A stretch of 64,000 nt of DNA from Rhizobium bangladeshense (GTDB taxonomy: Bacteria > Pseudomonadota > Alphaproteobacteria > Rhizobiales > Rhizobiaceae), in the NCBI RefSeq assembly GCF_001662075.1, contig NZ_LYPL01000005.1:248001-312000 (forward strand), given 5' to 3'. Each line of letters opens with the position of its first letter. The first letter of the stretch is position 1. The notes under the pieces were generated by a model. The model saw nothing but the letters and a program-made list of their open reading frames with translations. It did not search any database and had not been told where the DNA came from. Both the position numbers and the translations under genes were made by a program. This document shows, in pieces, positions 25,648-34,931 of the stretch.

Positions 25648-27396
25648 TCAGCGCGTCGGCGAAAAGATCCTCGTCGTTTTCGATCTTGGCAGGCTCGGCG
25701 GGAGCAGGGGGGCAGCAGCGCTTTCCTCGCAGGCCGGGATGATGTCGCGATGAATGTTGCGTTCCTGAACCATCGTATAGTGCTTGAAGATCTTGCGGTC
25801 GAGCGGGGCGATCGCCTCCGCGAGATCGGAGATATCGGCGACCTCGGTGCCGGCGGCCTCATCAAGCACATCGGCGCAGCGGGCAAAGACCTCGCCGAGG
25901 TCACGCTGGAAATCGAGCTTGCCGATCAGCAGGCCGATCTTGGTGGCGACCTCGCGACCGTTTTCGGCAAGCACTTTCAGCTCGTTTTCCATGACGTCGG
26001 CTGCGGCGCGGATGTTGCCGACGGCCGACGTCAGGCCCTCTCCCAGGCCGCCCGCCTCGGCATCGGTGGCGGGGGCGATGCGTCCGGCCGCGGCTTCGAG
26101 CGCCGGCAGGCCGGTGACGATGGCATCGGCGGACTCGTCGAGCTTGCCGGCGAAGATGCGCAATTCGGCCGTGACGACGTTGATCGACCTGCCTTCCTCG
26201 CCGAGACGGCTGCAGCGCAGATTGGTGTTCAAGGCCATATAATGGATGTCGGTCTTGACGGCGCGGATATTGGCGATCGCTTGGGAGAGCTTGGTGGCCG
26301 TGTCGATCGTCGACTGGCTCACCTGGTCGGCCTGCCGGCTTGCCGTATCGACCTGCCGGACGATTTCGTGGGCGGCCGAAACGCTCGATTCCAGCGCGCG
26401 CATGAAGTTGCCGCTGGATTCGCCGCTCGCGTCGCTCATCTGGTCACGCAGTTTTAGGATCTCCCGCATGTCGTGGTCAAAACTGGCGATCGTCGTGACG
26501 ACGTTTTCCGATTCCCACTGGAAATTTACGCACATGTCGTTCATCTGCGCCGCGGTCAGATGGTGAATGACGTTCTGAAGGCGCTTGCGCGCGCCGGCAT
26601 CGAGCTTCGCGCCCTCGTCGCCGGCAAAGAACTCCTCAAGCAGCGAAAGCGTGGCCTGTACATGCTCGATGCGCTGGCGGGTGATGTCGCCGATCTGCAG
26701 GGCAGAAAGCGTCGAGGCGACCTTGCTCTGAACGCCGCGTGCAATCGCGCCGACCTCGCGGGCGACGACGCCGAGATGCTTGCGGTGTTCGGCGATCTTG
26801 GCGGCGTCGCCGCGCAGGGCGGCGGCAACGGCCGGAACGGTATCGGCGTAGCCCTTGGAGACACTGGCGCCGAAGGAGGCGGCGAGTTTGACCTCCTTGT
26901 CCAGGCTGTCGAGATGCGCGGCGAAACGGTTGACTTCATCGGTGCCGGAATAGATTCGCTCCAGGATTTCCTGTGCGAAGCCGGCGAATTCGGCAAGGCC
27001 GGCGCCGGTGATCTTCACGGTCACGGCGAAAGTTCTGAGATAACGCATCGTCTCCTGCATATCGGAGACGTATTTGCGCAGCTCCCTGCCGGTCTGCGCC
27101 AGTGAGACGAGTGCCTGCTGACGATTTTCTTCGGTGACCGGCAGCGCCGTCAGGCTCTCCACCGTGGCACGGAGATCGGCACCGGTATCGCTCGACTCCC
27201 CATTGTCGAGCGCCGCCGTGACGCTCTCGAGAGAACTCAACAAACGGTTGAGAACATCCATCACCGACAGCAGTACCGTGCCGCCTTCGAGAAAACGTTC
27301 CTCGACCCGGCTGCGGGCGGATTCCAGGGTCCGGCCAATGTCCCGCCCGGAGGTGTAGGCTGCAGCGGTCGGCGATACCAGAGCGTGTGCCAACAT
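25648..27396 (-). CDS. Soluble chemoreceptor-like protein with a shifted C-terminus
   Basis: A 582-aa coiled-coil protein resembling methyl-accepting chemotaxis signalling proteins but with no transmembrane segment or sensory domain. Most of it is long helical stretches. A DITRQRIEHVQATLSLL segment and HYMALNTNLRCSRLGEEGR recall the hairpin tip of MCPs. The last 20 residues as read (PLLPPSLPRSKTTRIFSPTR) are basic and unlike the rest. Adding one C to a six-C run at 25706-25711 would give instead a Pro/Ala linker and the acidic ending KIENDEDLFADALI, stopping at 25641. This suggests a homopolymer frameshift. Divergent from a stand-alone CheB, so the two probably form one signalling unit. Confidence 0.8.
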   Translation of the reverse strand: MLAHALVSPTAAAYTSGRDIGRTLESARSRVEERFLEGGTVLLSVMDVLNRLLSSLESVTAALDNGESSDTGADLRATVESLTALPVTEENRQQALVSLAQTGRELRKYVSDMQETMRYLRTFAVTVKITGAGLAEFAGFAQEILERIYSGTDEVNRFAAHLDSLDKEVKLAASFGASVSKGYADTVPAVAAALRGDAAKIAEHRKHLGVVAREVGAIARGVQSKVASTLSALQIGDITRQRIEHVQATLSLLEEFFAGDEGAKLDAGARKRLQNVIHHLTAAQMNDMCVNFQWESENVVTTIASFDHDMREILKLRDQMSDASGESSGNFMRALESSVSAAHEIVRQVDTASRQADQVSQSTIDTATKLSQAIANIRAVKTDIHYMALNTNLRCSRLGEEGRSINVVTAELRIFAGKLDESADAIVTGLPALEAAAGRIAPATDAEAGGLGEGLTSAVGNIRAAADVMENELKVLAENGREVATKIGLLIGKLDFQRDLGEVFARCADVLDEAAGTEVADISDLAEAIAPLDRKIFKHYTMVQERNIHRDIIPACEESAAAPLLPPSLPRSKTTRIFSPTR

Positions 27397-27505
27397 TTAT
27401 ACCTTTTCGTAAGATACAGGCTTATCTGACACTATTTTTACGCGCAGGATGGAAACCTCCGGTAAACGCGCCGGACTCGTCAGCGTTGTGATTAACGAAA
27501 GATGA

Positions 27506-28254
<749 letters not shown>

Positions 28255-28284
28255 GACCCGTATTGAGCCGATCCGATTGGAATA

Positions 28285-28378
28285 AAAACCGCGGGTTCCC
28301 GACGAGGAAAGGCAGCCATGCGGGCCTCCTCTTGAAATTTCCCTGGTTTTGTGGTCTTGAGGCCGCCAATCTTTGCAG
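28285..28378 (+). ncRNA. Candidate suhB/mmgR-type (alpha-r8) small RNA
   Basis: The region between cheB and suhB holds a conserved-looking structured block: a stem GAGGAAAGGC / GCCTCCTC (28304-28331 area), an AU-rich single-stranded TTGAAATTTCCC, and a GGTCTTGAGGCC hairpin. TTGAGC (28263) and GGAATA (28279) could form a promoter. The position and layout recall the suhB RNA motif / MmgR family of alphaproteobacteria. The assignment is from memory of that family, and ends are approximate. Confidence 0.45.
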
Positions 28379-28458
28379 CGCTGCCTGTCATGCATGTTCA
28401 GGGACATTTCCCGCCCCTGGCAGCGCGCGTCCCGTATCAGTCCCAAGGAAATGCGCCG

Positions 28459-29259
28459 ATGGCCCGTTCAGCTCTTCTCAATGTCATGGTTCAGGCTGCC
28501 CTCAAGGCAGGAAAATCGCTGGGGCGTGATTTCGGCGAAGTGCAAAACCTGCAGGTTTCGGTGAAGGGACCGGGCGACTTCGTGTCCACCGCTGACCGCA
28601 AGGCCGAAAAGATCGTTCGGGAAGAACTGCTCAAGGCACGCCCGACGTATGGGTTCCTCGGTGAGGAGAGCGAGGAGATCAAGGGCACGGACGGTGCGCA
28701 TCGCTGGATCGTCGACCCGCTCGATGGCACGACGAACTTCCTGCACGGCATCCCAGCATTCGCGGTCTCGATCGCTCTCGAGCGCAACGGCGAGATTGTT
28801 GCCGCCGTCGTCTTCAATCCGGCGACCGACGAGCTCTATACTGCCGAACGCGGCGGCGGCGCCTTCCTGAACGACCGGCGCCTGCGCGTCGCTGCACGCC
28901 GCGTGCTGTCGGATTGCGTCATCGGCTGCGGCGTGCCGGCGCTCGGCAAGCGCAATCACGGCAAATTCCTGGTCGAGCTTCGGCACGTGATGGGCGAGGT
29001 GGCGGGCATTCGCCGCCTGGGCTCGCCTACGCTTGATCTCGCCTATGTCGCCGCCGGACGTCTCGATGGTTTCTGGGAGGCGGAGCTTGCTCCCTGGGAC
29101 ATGGCGACCGGCATCCTGCTCATCCGCGAAGCCGGCGGCTTTGCCAGCGATTGGGACGGCGGAGCGGCCATTCTGGAGGGTGGCGCGATCGTCGCCGGCA
29201 ACGAACACATTCACAAGGCGCTCATCGAGGTCATCAAGCGACCGATTCCCGCCAAGTAG
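28459..29259 (+). CDS. suhB: Inositol monophosphatase family protein
   Basis: A 266-aa Mg-dependent phosphatase of the inositol monophosphatase/SuhB family. Metal-binding motifs are GEESEE, WIVDPLDGTTNFLHG and APWDMATGILLIREAGG. Such enzymes hydrolyse inositol-1-phosphate; in bacteria SuhB also assists rRNA transcription antitermination. ATG 28459 with AAGGAA upstream matches the family start. Confidence 0.95.
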   Translation: MARSALLNVMVQAALKAGKSLGRDFGEVQNLQVSVKGPGDFVSTADRKAEKIVREELLKARPTYGFLGEESEEIKGTDGAHRWIVDPLDGTTNFLHGIPAFAVSIALERNGEIVAAVVFNPATDELYTAERGGGAFLNDRRLRVAARRVLSDCVIGCGVPALGKRNHGKFLVELRHVMGEVAGIRRLGSPTLDLAYVAAGRLDGFWEAELAPWDMATGILLIREAGGFASDWDGGAAILEGGAIVAGNEHIHKALIEVIKRPIPAK

Positions 29260-29347
29260 GGGAGAGAAAACGCGGCTGTTGTAAAGTCACGGTTTTCGCC
29301 TCCAGATACTTCAATTCGGCACAATGTTGCTCTAGTCTCCGCCAGCA

Positions 29348-30475
29348 ATGAGTTCGGAGGCTGCTGAACCTATGGAAAATGTGAATGTGGCGGAGATCGG
29401 CTCCACCGAAAAGACGCCCGGCGGTTATGTCTACAGGCTTTCGAGCCCCATGCCCTTCCTCTGGACGATGCTGCTTTTCCTCGTCATCGTCGGGTTCATT
29501 GCCGCCATCCTCTTCCGGCAGACGCAGACGGCCTTCATGCACAATCCGGGCCTCAACGGCCTGATCGTCGGCGTTCTCGCGGTCGGCATCATCCTTGTTT
29601 TCAGTCACGTGCTGGCGCTTCGCCCCGAAGTGCGCTGGTTCAACTCCTTCCGCGCTGCCGGCAGTGCCGACAAGGTCAATCGCAACCCGCGACTTTTGGC
29701 GCCGATGCGGGCACTGATCGGCAACCGCCAGACCTCGTTGGCGCTATCGACGACGGCGCTGCGTTCGATCCTCGATTCGATCGCGACCCGCCTCGACGAA
29801 TCGCGCGACGTTTCGCGCTACCTGATCGGCCTTCTGGTTTTCCTCGGCCTGCTCGGGACGTTCTGGGGCCTCATCGGCACGATCGGTTCGATCAGTGGTG
29901 TCATCCAATCGCTCGATGCCGGCTCGAACGGCACCGGGGACGTGCTTTCGGCACTGAAGGACGGGCTGTCCACGCCGCTTTCGGGTATGGGCCAGGCCTT
30001 CTCGTCCTCGCTGCTCGGCCTTTCCGGTTCGCTCATTCTCGGCTTCCTCGACCTGCAGGCCGGCCGCGCGCAGAACCGCTTCTACATGGAACTGGAAAAC
30101 TGGCTCTCCTCCGTTACCGATGTCGGTTCCGATCTTGCGCCGGCGCTCGACGCCGTGTCCGGTTCGTCCTCTGAGGACATGCGTGCGCTCTCCGAATATC
30201 TGCGCAAGGCCTCCGAAGAGGGTGGTGTCGGCAGCCAGCGCTCGGTCGCCGCCATGGCGAGCCTTGCCGAAGGCATCCAGGGGCTCGTCAAGAATATGCG
30301 AAACGAGCAGCAGATGCTGCGCGACTGGATTGAGGCACAGCAGGACGAGGCGAAAGCAATGCGCCGCACGCTCGACCGGCTGGCCGAACGCATCGGCCTG
30401 CAGGAGCGGGCCGGTGAGAAACCCGAACGCCACCGCGAACGCACAAGCCACACAGAGAAGAGCGAGGGCAAGTAA
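29348..30475 (+). CDS. MotA/ExbB-like inner-membrane channel protein
   Basis: A 375-aa membrane protein with two N-terminal transmembrane segments (around residues 36-55 and 75-95) and, after a cytoplasmic stretch, a MotA/TolQ/ExbB-like pair with GLLGTFWGLIGTIGSI and SSSLLGLSGSLILGFL. The C-terminal third is a charged coiled coil. It is the first of a two-gene unit with an OmpA-like partner 3 bp downstream, a layout seen in ion-driven motors. The genes are conserved in rhizobia, apart from flagellar loci; the exact role is unknown. Start at 29348 or, with a GGAGG ahead, ATG 29372. Confidence 0.85.
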   Translation: MSSEAAEPMENVNVAEIGSTEKTPGGYVYRLSSPMPFLWTMLLFLVIVGFIAAILFRQTQTAFMHNPGLNGLIVGVLAVGIILVFSHVLALRPEVRWFNSFRAAGSADKVNRNPRLLAPMRALIGNRQTSLALSTTALRSILDSIATRLDESRDVSRYLIGLLVFLGLLGTFWGLIGTIGSISGVIQSLDAGSNGTGDVLSALKDGLSTPLSGMGQAFSSSLLGLSGSLILGFLDLQAGRAQNRFYMELENWLSSVTDVGSDLAPALDAVSGSSSEDMRALSEYLRKASEEGGVGSQRSVAAMASLAEGIQGLVKNMRNEQQMLRDWIEAQQDEAKAMRRTLDRLAERIGLQERAGEKPERHRERTSHTEKSEGK

Positions 30476-30478
30476 GCC

Positions 30479-31510
30479 ATGGCTCTTGCCCGCAACCGCC
30501 GCCGCGAACGCACGGTCGACTATTGGCCGGGTTTCGTCGATGCGCTTTCGACGCTGCTCATCTCGATCATGTTCGTGCTGACGGTCTTCGTCGTCGGGCA
30601 GTTCATTCTCAGCCGCGAGATCACAGGACGTGACGAGGTGCTCAATCGCCTCAACAGCCAGATCAACGAGCTAACGCAGCTTCTCGCGCTCGAAAAGGGC
30701 AGCAATCAGGATCTTCAGGACTCGGTCGCCAACCTGCAGGCTTCGCTTGCCAACGTCGAAGGCGAGCGCTCGCGGCTGCAGGCGCTGCTGAATGCCGGTT
30801 CTGGTGGCCAGGACGCGGCGCAGAAGCGGATCGGCGCGATGACGCAGGAACTCGACGAGCAGAAGCAGGTAAGCCAACGGGCTCTCAGCCAGGTCGAGTT
30901 GCTGAACCAGCAGATATCAGCGCTTCGCAGCCAGATTGCCGCCGTTGAAGCAGCCCTTCAGGCCTCGGAGGAAAAGGATCGGGTCTCGCAGACCAAGATC
31001 GCGGATCTCGGTAGCCGTCTCAACGTTGCGCTCGCGGCCCGCGTGCAGGAGTTGAACCGTTACCGTTCCGACTTCTTCGGCCGTTTGCGCGAGATCCTTT
31101 CGGACCGCGAAAATATTCGCATCGTCGGCGACCGGTTCGTTTTCCAGTCGGAGGTGCTGTTTCCCTCGGGCGGCGCCGATCTCAATCCGGAGGGGCAGAC
31201 GGAGATGGCGAAGCTTGCAACCGCCCTGCTCGACCTCGCCAAGGAAATTCCACCTGAAATCAACTGGGTGCTGCGTGTCGACGGCCATACCGACAACGTG
31301 CCGCTGGGCGGAACGGGCCGCTATCGCGACAACTGGGAGCTTTCATCGGCGCGCGCGACGTCGGTCGTCAAGTTCCTGATCGGCCAAGGCGTGCCGGCCG
31401 ACCGGCTCGTCGCCGCCGGCTTCGGCGAGTTCCAGCCGATCGCACCCGGCGATACGCCGGATGCGCGCGCCACCAACCGCCGCATCGAGCTGAAGCTGAC
31501 CGAGAAATAA
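30479..31510 (+). CDS. OmpA/MotB-like peptidoglycan-binding protein
   Basis: A 343-aa protein with one N-terminal transmembrane segment (LLISIMFVLTVFVVGQFIL, near residue 25), a long periplasmic coiled coil (residues 55-190), and a C-terminal OmpA domain (LFPSGGADLNPEG, RVDGHTDNVPLGG, NWELSSARATSVVKFL and NRRIELKL) that should bind peptidoglycan. Together with the upstream MotA-like protein it resembles a stator: channel plus wall anchor. The basic N-terminus followed by a TM with an Asp just before it (WPGFVDAL) matches MotB. Confidence 0.9.
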   Translation: MALARNRRRERTVDYWPGFVDALSTLLISIMFVLTVFVVGQFILSREITGRDEVLNRLNSQINELTQLLALEKGSNQDLQDSVANLQASLANVEGERSRLQALLNAGSGGQDAAQKRIGAMTQELDEQKQVSQRALSQVELLNQQISALRSQIAAVEAALQASEEKDRVSQTKIADLGSRLNVALAARVQELNRYRSDFFGRLREILSDRENIRIVGDRFVFQSEVLFPSGGADLNPEGQTEMAKLATALLDLAKEIPPEINWVLRVDGHTDNVPLGGTGRYRDNWELSSARATSVVKFLIGQGVPADRLVAAGFGEFQPIAPGDTPDARATNRRIELKLTEK

Positions 31511-32761
31511 TCAGCTTGATATTGTCTGCCGCCACTCCTCGAGCCTGTCGGCAAGAAAGGCGCGAACGGCTGGACTGTCGCTGAGGCCGATCGCCGTCAC
31601 GTAAGCCTCAGCCGCGGCGGTATTGTCGCCGGCCCGTGCCAGAAGAAAGGCACGCACGGCCCAGTAGGGCTGATAGGCCGCGATGGCGCCCGGATCGATC
31701 TTGTCGAGTAGGCTGATGCCTTCGGCAGCGCTTGAGGCCCTGCTGATCACCGCCGCCTCGGCGACGCGGGCGCCGAGCATCGGCTTCATCAACAGCAGCG
31801 CGGCATAGAGCGTCGTCAGCGCCTGCCAGTCGGTCGTCCCGGAAAGGCGACGCGCCGCATGCACGGATTGAATTGCCGCCTGACACTGAAAAGGGCCGAA
31901 ACGCTCGAAGCTCCCGGCCTTGCGCAGCAGTGCGTCTGCCTCGGCGATCATGATCGCGTTCCAGACCGCCGTGTCCTGCTCGTCCAGCGGCACATATCGG
32001 CCCTCGCCGTCGCGCCGGGCATCACGGCGGGCTTCGCAGTGAAGCATCAGCGACAGGAGGCCGATCGCTTCCGGCTCGTCCGGTAGCACCGTCAGCAGCG
32101 CCCGGCAGAGCCAGATCGCTTCGGCGGCAAGCGACTGGTGCGCCTCCTCGCCGTCGAGGCCATCCCATCCCAGGCCGTAGGCAGCGTAGATCGCCGAAAG
32201 CACGGCGGCGAGTCGCCCCGGCAGAGTGGGCCGAGGCGGAACGGCGAAGGGAATACCGGCATCACGGATCTTCACCTTGGCCCGCACCAGCCGCTGGCTT
32301 ATCGCTTGCGGCGAAACGACGAAGGCTCGTGCGATGGTTCTCGCCTCGATGCCGAGAACCGTCTGCAGCATCAGCGCCGTATGCACGGAGCTGTCGATGG
32401 CAGGGTGGGTACAGGCAAAGAGCAGCTTCAGCCGCTCATCGGGAAAAACGGAATTGCCGGCCTCGTTCATGCGCTCCTCCGCTTCCTCGAGGGCGAGCGA
32501 TATCGTCGTTCGTGCGTTGGCCTCTACGGTGCGGTGGCGGGCCGCCTGCATGAGGTTGCGGCGAGCGGCGACCAGCAGCCAGGCTTCGGGATTGGCAGGA
32601 ATGCCGCGCTCCGGCCAGACGCGCAAGGCAGAAGCCAGCGCTTCCGACAATGCGTCTTCCGCCGCCGGCACGTCACGCGAGCGGGCGGCGAGAAAGGCGA
32701 TCAGCTTGCCATAAGACTGACGCGCTACCTGTTCGGCGGCGCGTCCGGCATCGGCGGACAT
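31511..32761 (-). CDS. ECF42-type sigma factor
   Basis: A 416-aa RNA polymerase sigma factor. Sigma-2 (residues 10-80) has AEDALSEALASAL and P-ANPEAWLLVAARR; sigma-4 has LQTVLGIEARTIARAFVVSP-AISQRLVRAK. It carries a C-terminal extension of about 220 residues with TPR-like helices instead of an anti-sigma partner, the hallmark of the ECF42 group. ECF42 genes neighbour DGPF/YciI-like proteins, as here (14 bp upstream on the same strand). The extension is known to be needed for activity in studied members. The inducing signal is unknown. Confidence 0.9.
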   Translation of the reverse strand: MSADAGRAAEQVARQSYGKLIAFLAARSRDVPAAEDALSEALASALRVWPERGIPANPEAWLLVAARRNLMQAARHRTVEANARTTISLALEEAEERMNEAGNSVFPDERLKLLFACTHPAIDSSVHTALMLQTVLGIEARTIARAFVVSPQAISQRLVRAKVKIRDAGIPFAVPPRPTLPGRLAAVLSAIYAAYGLGWDGLDGEEAHQSLAAEAIWLCRALLTVLPDEPEAIGLLSLMLHCEARRDARRDGEGRYVPLDEQDTAVWNAIMIAEADALLRKAGSFERFGPFQCQAAIQSVHAARRLSGTTDWQALTTLYAALLLMKPMLGARVAEAAVISRASSAAEGISLLDKIDPGAIAAYQPYWAVRAFLLARAGDNTAAAEAYVTAIGLSDSPAVRAFLADRLEEWRQTISS

Positions 32762-32774
32762 TCCCGCCTCACAT

Positions 32775-33107
32775 CTACAGGCGCGGGCGCACCTCGATCG
32801 AACCCTTGTCGGAGATCGGAACGCGGGTCGCCCATTCCAGCGCGGTGTCGATATCTGGGACCTCGATCAGATAGAAGCCGCCGAGCTGTTCCTTGCCTTC
32901 CGGATAGGGACCGTCCTGGACATCGTGATCCTCGCCTTTGCGGCGCAGGATCGTGCCGGTCTCGGGGGCTGTCAGGCCGGCGCCGCCGGTCATGATTCCT
33001 GCCTGCGCGAGCGCCTTGCTGTAGGCGACCCAACCGTCGCGATAGGCAGGATCGCTGCGGCGCGCGAAATCTTCGGGGGCTTCGCGAATGATGAGAGCAT
33101 ATTGCAT
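32775..33107 (-). CDS. YCII/DGPF-domain protein, partner of the sigma factor
   Basis: A 110-aa YCII-related protein (MQYALIIREAPEDFARR, then DVQDGPYPEGKEQLGGFYLIE), where DGPY takes the place of DGPF. These proteins are the typical genomic partners and targets of ECF42 sigma factors; some family members are weak hydrolases or ligand binders. CAGGAG precedes the ATG. It is transcribed first, with the sigma factor 13 bp behind, so the two form one operon that the sigma factor may itself drive. Confidence 0.88.
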   Translation of the reverse strand: MQYALIIREAPEDFARRSDPAYRDGWVAYSKALAQAGIMTGGAGLTAPETGTILRRKGEDHDVQDGPYPEGKEQLGGFYLIEVPDIDTALEWATRVPISDKGSIEVRPRL

Positions 33108-33213
33108 GGAAAACTCCTGATCTCGTTGTTGGCCTTCCAGGCCGACGAAAGCCGTTATCCTGGTGGAGCGGCTCAGCCGTTCCGAGACAATGAGGCACGA
33201 GCGGCGGTCGTTT

Positions 33214-33219
33214 CGACAT
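33214..33219 (-). promoter_or_regulatory. Possible ECF42 -35 element ahead of the DGPF gene
   Basis: On the minus strand this reads TGTCGA, about 107 bases upstream of the DGPF start, with CGTG 13 bases on. ECF42 promoters are reported to carry a conserved TGTCGA-type -35. A single hexamer of six bases can occur by chance, so this is only a candidate for autoregulation. Confidence 0.3.
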
Positions 33220-33320
33220 GGCTTTGAAAAATACTTGAAAACGAAAACGGCGTCGGAAATTCGAAAGCAGGTGAGCCAAGCTCAACGGCGCCAGCGCCGC
33301 TGAAGGCGCGAAAGAAAACA

Positions 33321-33340
33321 GGGCGGCGCTCACGCCGCCC
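33321..33340 (-). terminator. Terminator of the DUF1508 gene
   Basis: Perfect 8-bp stem GGGCGGCG / CGCCGCCC with a CTCA loop. On the minus strand it is followed by TGTTTTCTTTC, 13 bases after the DUF1508 stop. Confidence 0.75.
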
Positions 33341-33352
33341 GTGCCTTCCTGC

Positions 33353-33541
33353 TCAGGCTTCGGCCTTCGTCTGATCGACGATGTCGGCGCCGGGCGTGTT
33401 CTTCTTGATGGATTCGATGGCACTGATGGCCGAGGCCTTCGCCTTGTAGCCTTCGGACAGGAACATGGTTTCCCCGTTCGATGCCTTGAAGCGGAAGCGA
33501 AATTCGCCTGATTTATCCTTGTAAACTTCAAATTTGTACAT
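33353..33541 (-). CDS. DUF1508 (YegP-like) protein
   Basis: A 62-aa protein with a single DUF1508 repeat: MYKFEVYKDKSGEFRFRFKA, then ASNGETMFLSEGYKAKASAI. The family is small, often stress-induced, and of unknown function. It is flanked by its own terminator. Confidence 0.88.
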   Translation of the reverse strand: MYKFEVYKDKSGEFRFRFKASNGETMFLSEGYKAKASAISAIESIKKNTPGADIVDQTKAEA

Positions 33542-33794
33542 GGATGTCTCCCGAAACGCTGAATTGTACCATCAGCATCGAGGAGGCTAGATCAAAATGG
33601 CGAGCTTTTCCACTACCTTAATGACAATTGGGATGCCTGAGCATCGCCCGAAAATCGTCGTCGATTTGTCGCAAAGCATGATGCGCCAGATCTGTGCGCA
33701 TTATTGTGCGTGGAAGACATGCCGCGCGAGAGCGTCCCGCGACATGGTTTCCGTTGGGTACAAGTACCCGCGATGTGGGACGGGCGCCGCCGCG

Positions 33795-34787
33795 TCATTC
33801 CATCTGGATGTTCGCGCCTTTGATGACCGGCCCCCATTTGGCGAGTTCGGCTTTCACATGGGCTGCGAGTTCCTCCGGCGTGGAGCCGACTATGGTGGCG
33901 CTGAACTCCTTCATCCGTTCGGCAACGGCGGGATCGGCCAGCGCCTTCTTAGCCGAGGCGTTGAGGCGCGTTACCACCTCGCTCGGTGTCTTTGCCGGTG
34001 CGAAGAGGGCGTTCCAGGTGTAAGTCTCATAGCCTGGAATGCCGGATTCCGCGACCGTCGGCACGTCGGGGAAGGAGGGCGCGCGCTCAGCCGTCGTCAC
34101 CGCCAGCGCCCTCAGCGTGCCCGCCTTGATGTGGCTGGACGAAGAGGGCAGGTTGTCGAACATGATCGGCACCTGATTGCCGATGACATCGTTCAAGGCC
34201 GGGCCGGCGCCCTTATAGGGGATGTGCTGCATGCTGACGCCGGCCATGCTCTTGAATAGTTCGCCGGAAAGATGCAGCGGCGTGCCATTGCCCGACGAGG
34301 CGTAACTGTATTTGTCGGGCTCGGCCTTCAGCAGCGCGATCAGTTCCGGCACGGTCTTTGCCGGCAATTCCGGATTGACGACCAGCACGTTCGGCACGAC
34401 GACGAGCAGCGAGACCGGTGCGAAATCCTTCTCGGGATCATAGGGTGTCGATTTGAGGATCAGCGGATTGAGGGCATGGGTCGCGACCGTGCCCATCAGA
34501 ATCGTGTAACCGTCAGGGTCGGCGCGGGCGACGTTGCCGGCGCCGAGATTGCCGCCGGCCCCGGCGACGTTCTGAACGATCACCTGCTGGCCGAGATCTT
34601 CCGACATCTTCTGTGCGACGATGCGGGCGACGACATCGGTCGAGCCGCCGGCCGCGAAGGGAACGACCATGGTGATCGCACGATCCGGAAAATCCGCGGC
34701 AACGGAAGCCGTTCCGAGACCGGCCGTTGCAGCCAGGCCGAAAGCGAGCGCAAGGCCCGTGCGTCGCGTCATATCGGAAAGCGCCAT
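33795..34787 (-). CDS. Tripartite tricarboxylate transporter binding protein (Bug/TctC family)
   Basis: A 330-aa periplasmic solute-binding protein: signal peptide (LALAFGLAATAGLGTASVAA), then FPDRAITMVVPFAAGGSTD near the N-terminus, GAGGNLGAG, and ALAVTTAERAPSFPDVPTVAESG, all standard Bug-family motifs. These capture carboxylates for TctAB-type transporters. No tctA or tctB is present nearby, so it is an orphan, which is common for this family. Ligand unknown. Confidence 0.9.
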   Translation of the reverse strand: MALSDMTRRTGLALAFGLAATAGLGTASVAADFPDRAITMVVPFAAGGSTDVVARIVAQKMSEDLGQQVIVQNVAGAGGNLGAGNVARADPDGYTILMGTVATHALNPLILKSTPYDPEKDFAPVSLLVVVPNVLVVNPELPAKTVPELIALLKAEPDKYSYASSGNGTPLHLSGELFKSMAGVSMQHIPYKGAGPALNDVIGNQVPIMFDNLPSSSSHIKAGTLRALAVTTAERAPSFPDVPTVAESGIPGYETYTWNALFAPAKTPSEVVTRLNASAKKALADPAVAERMKEFSATIVGSTPEELAAHVKAELAKWGPVIKGANIQME

Positions 34788-34931
34788 TCCAATCTCCTCC
34801 CAAGTTATTTCAACAACTTTCCCCTACCCAGGGGCATGAAGAGGGTAGGGCGGGCGGCGCGAAAGACAACCGCGAGAAGGTGCAAAGAGAGGTCAGACTT
34901 TAGTTACTGTCCTGGAAAAAGCGGATGCCGG

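Noticed and set aside
29348..31510. Zorya defence system (ZorA/ZorB-like MotA and OmpA pair)
   Set aside because: The proteins are sized and placed like a conserved rhizobial envelope pair, and no ZorC, ZorD or ZorE gene (helicase, nuclease) is nearby; flanking genes are suhB and a sigma factor.
33795..34787. Complete TctABC transporter
   Set aside because: Only the binding protein is present; neighbours are DUF1508 and an ABC exporter.
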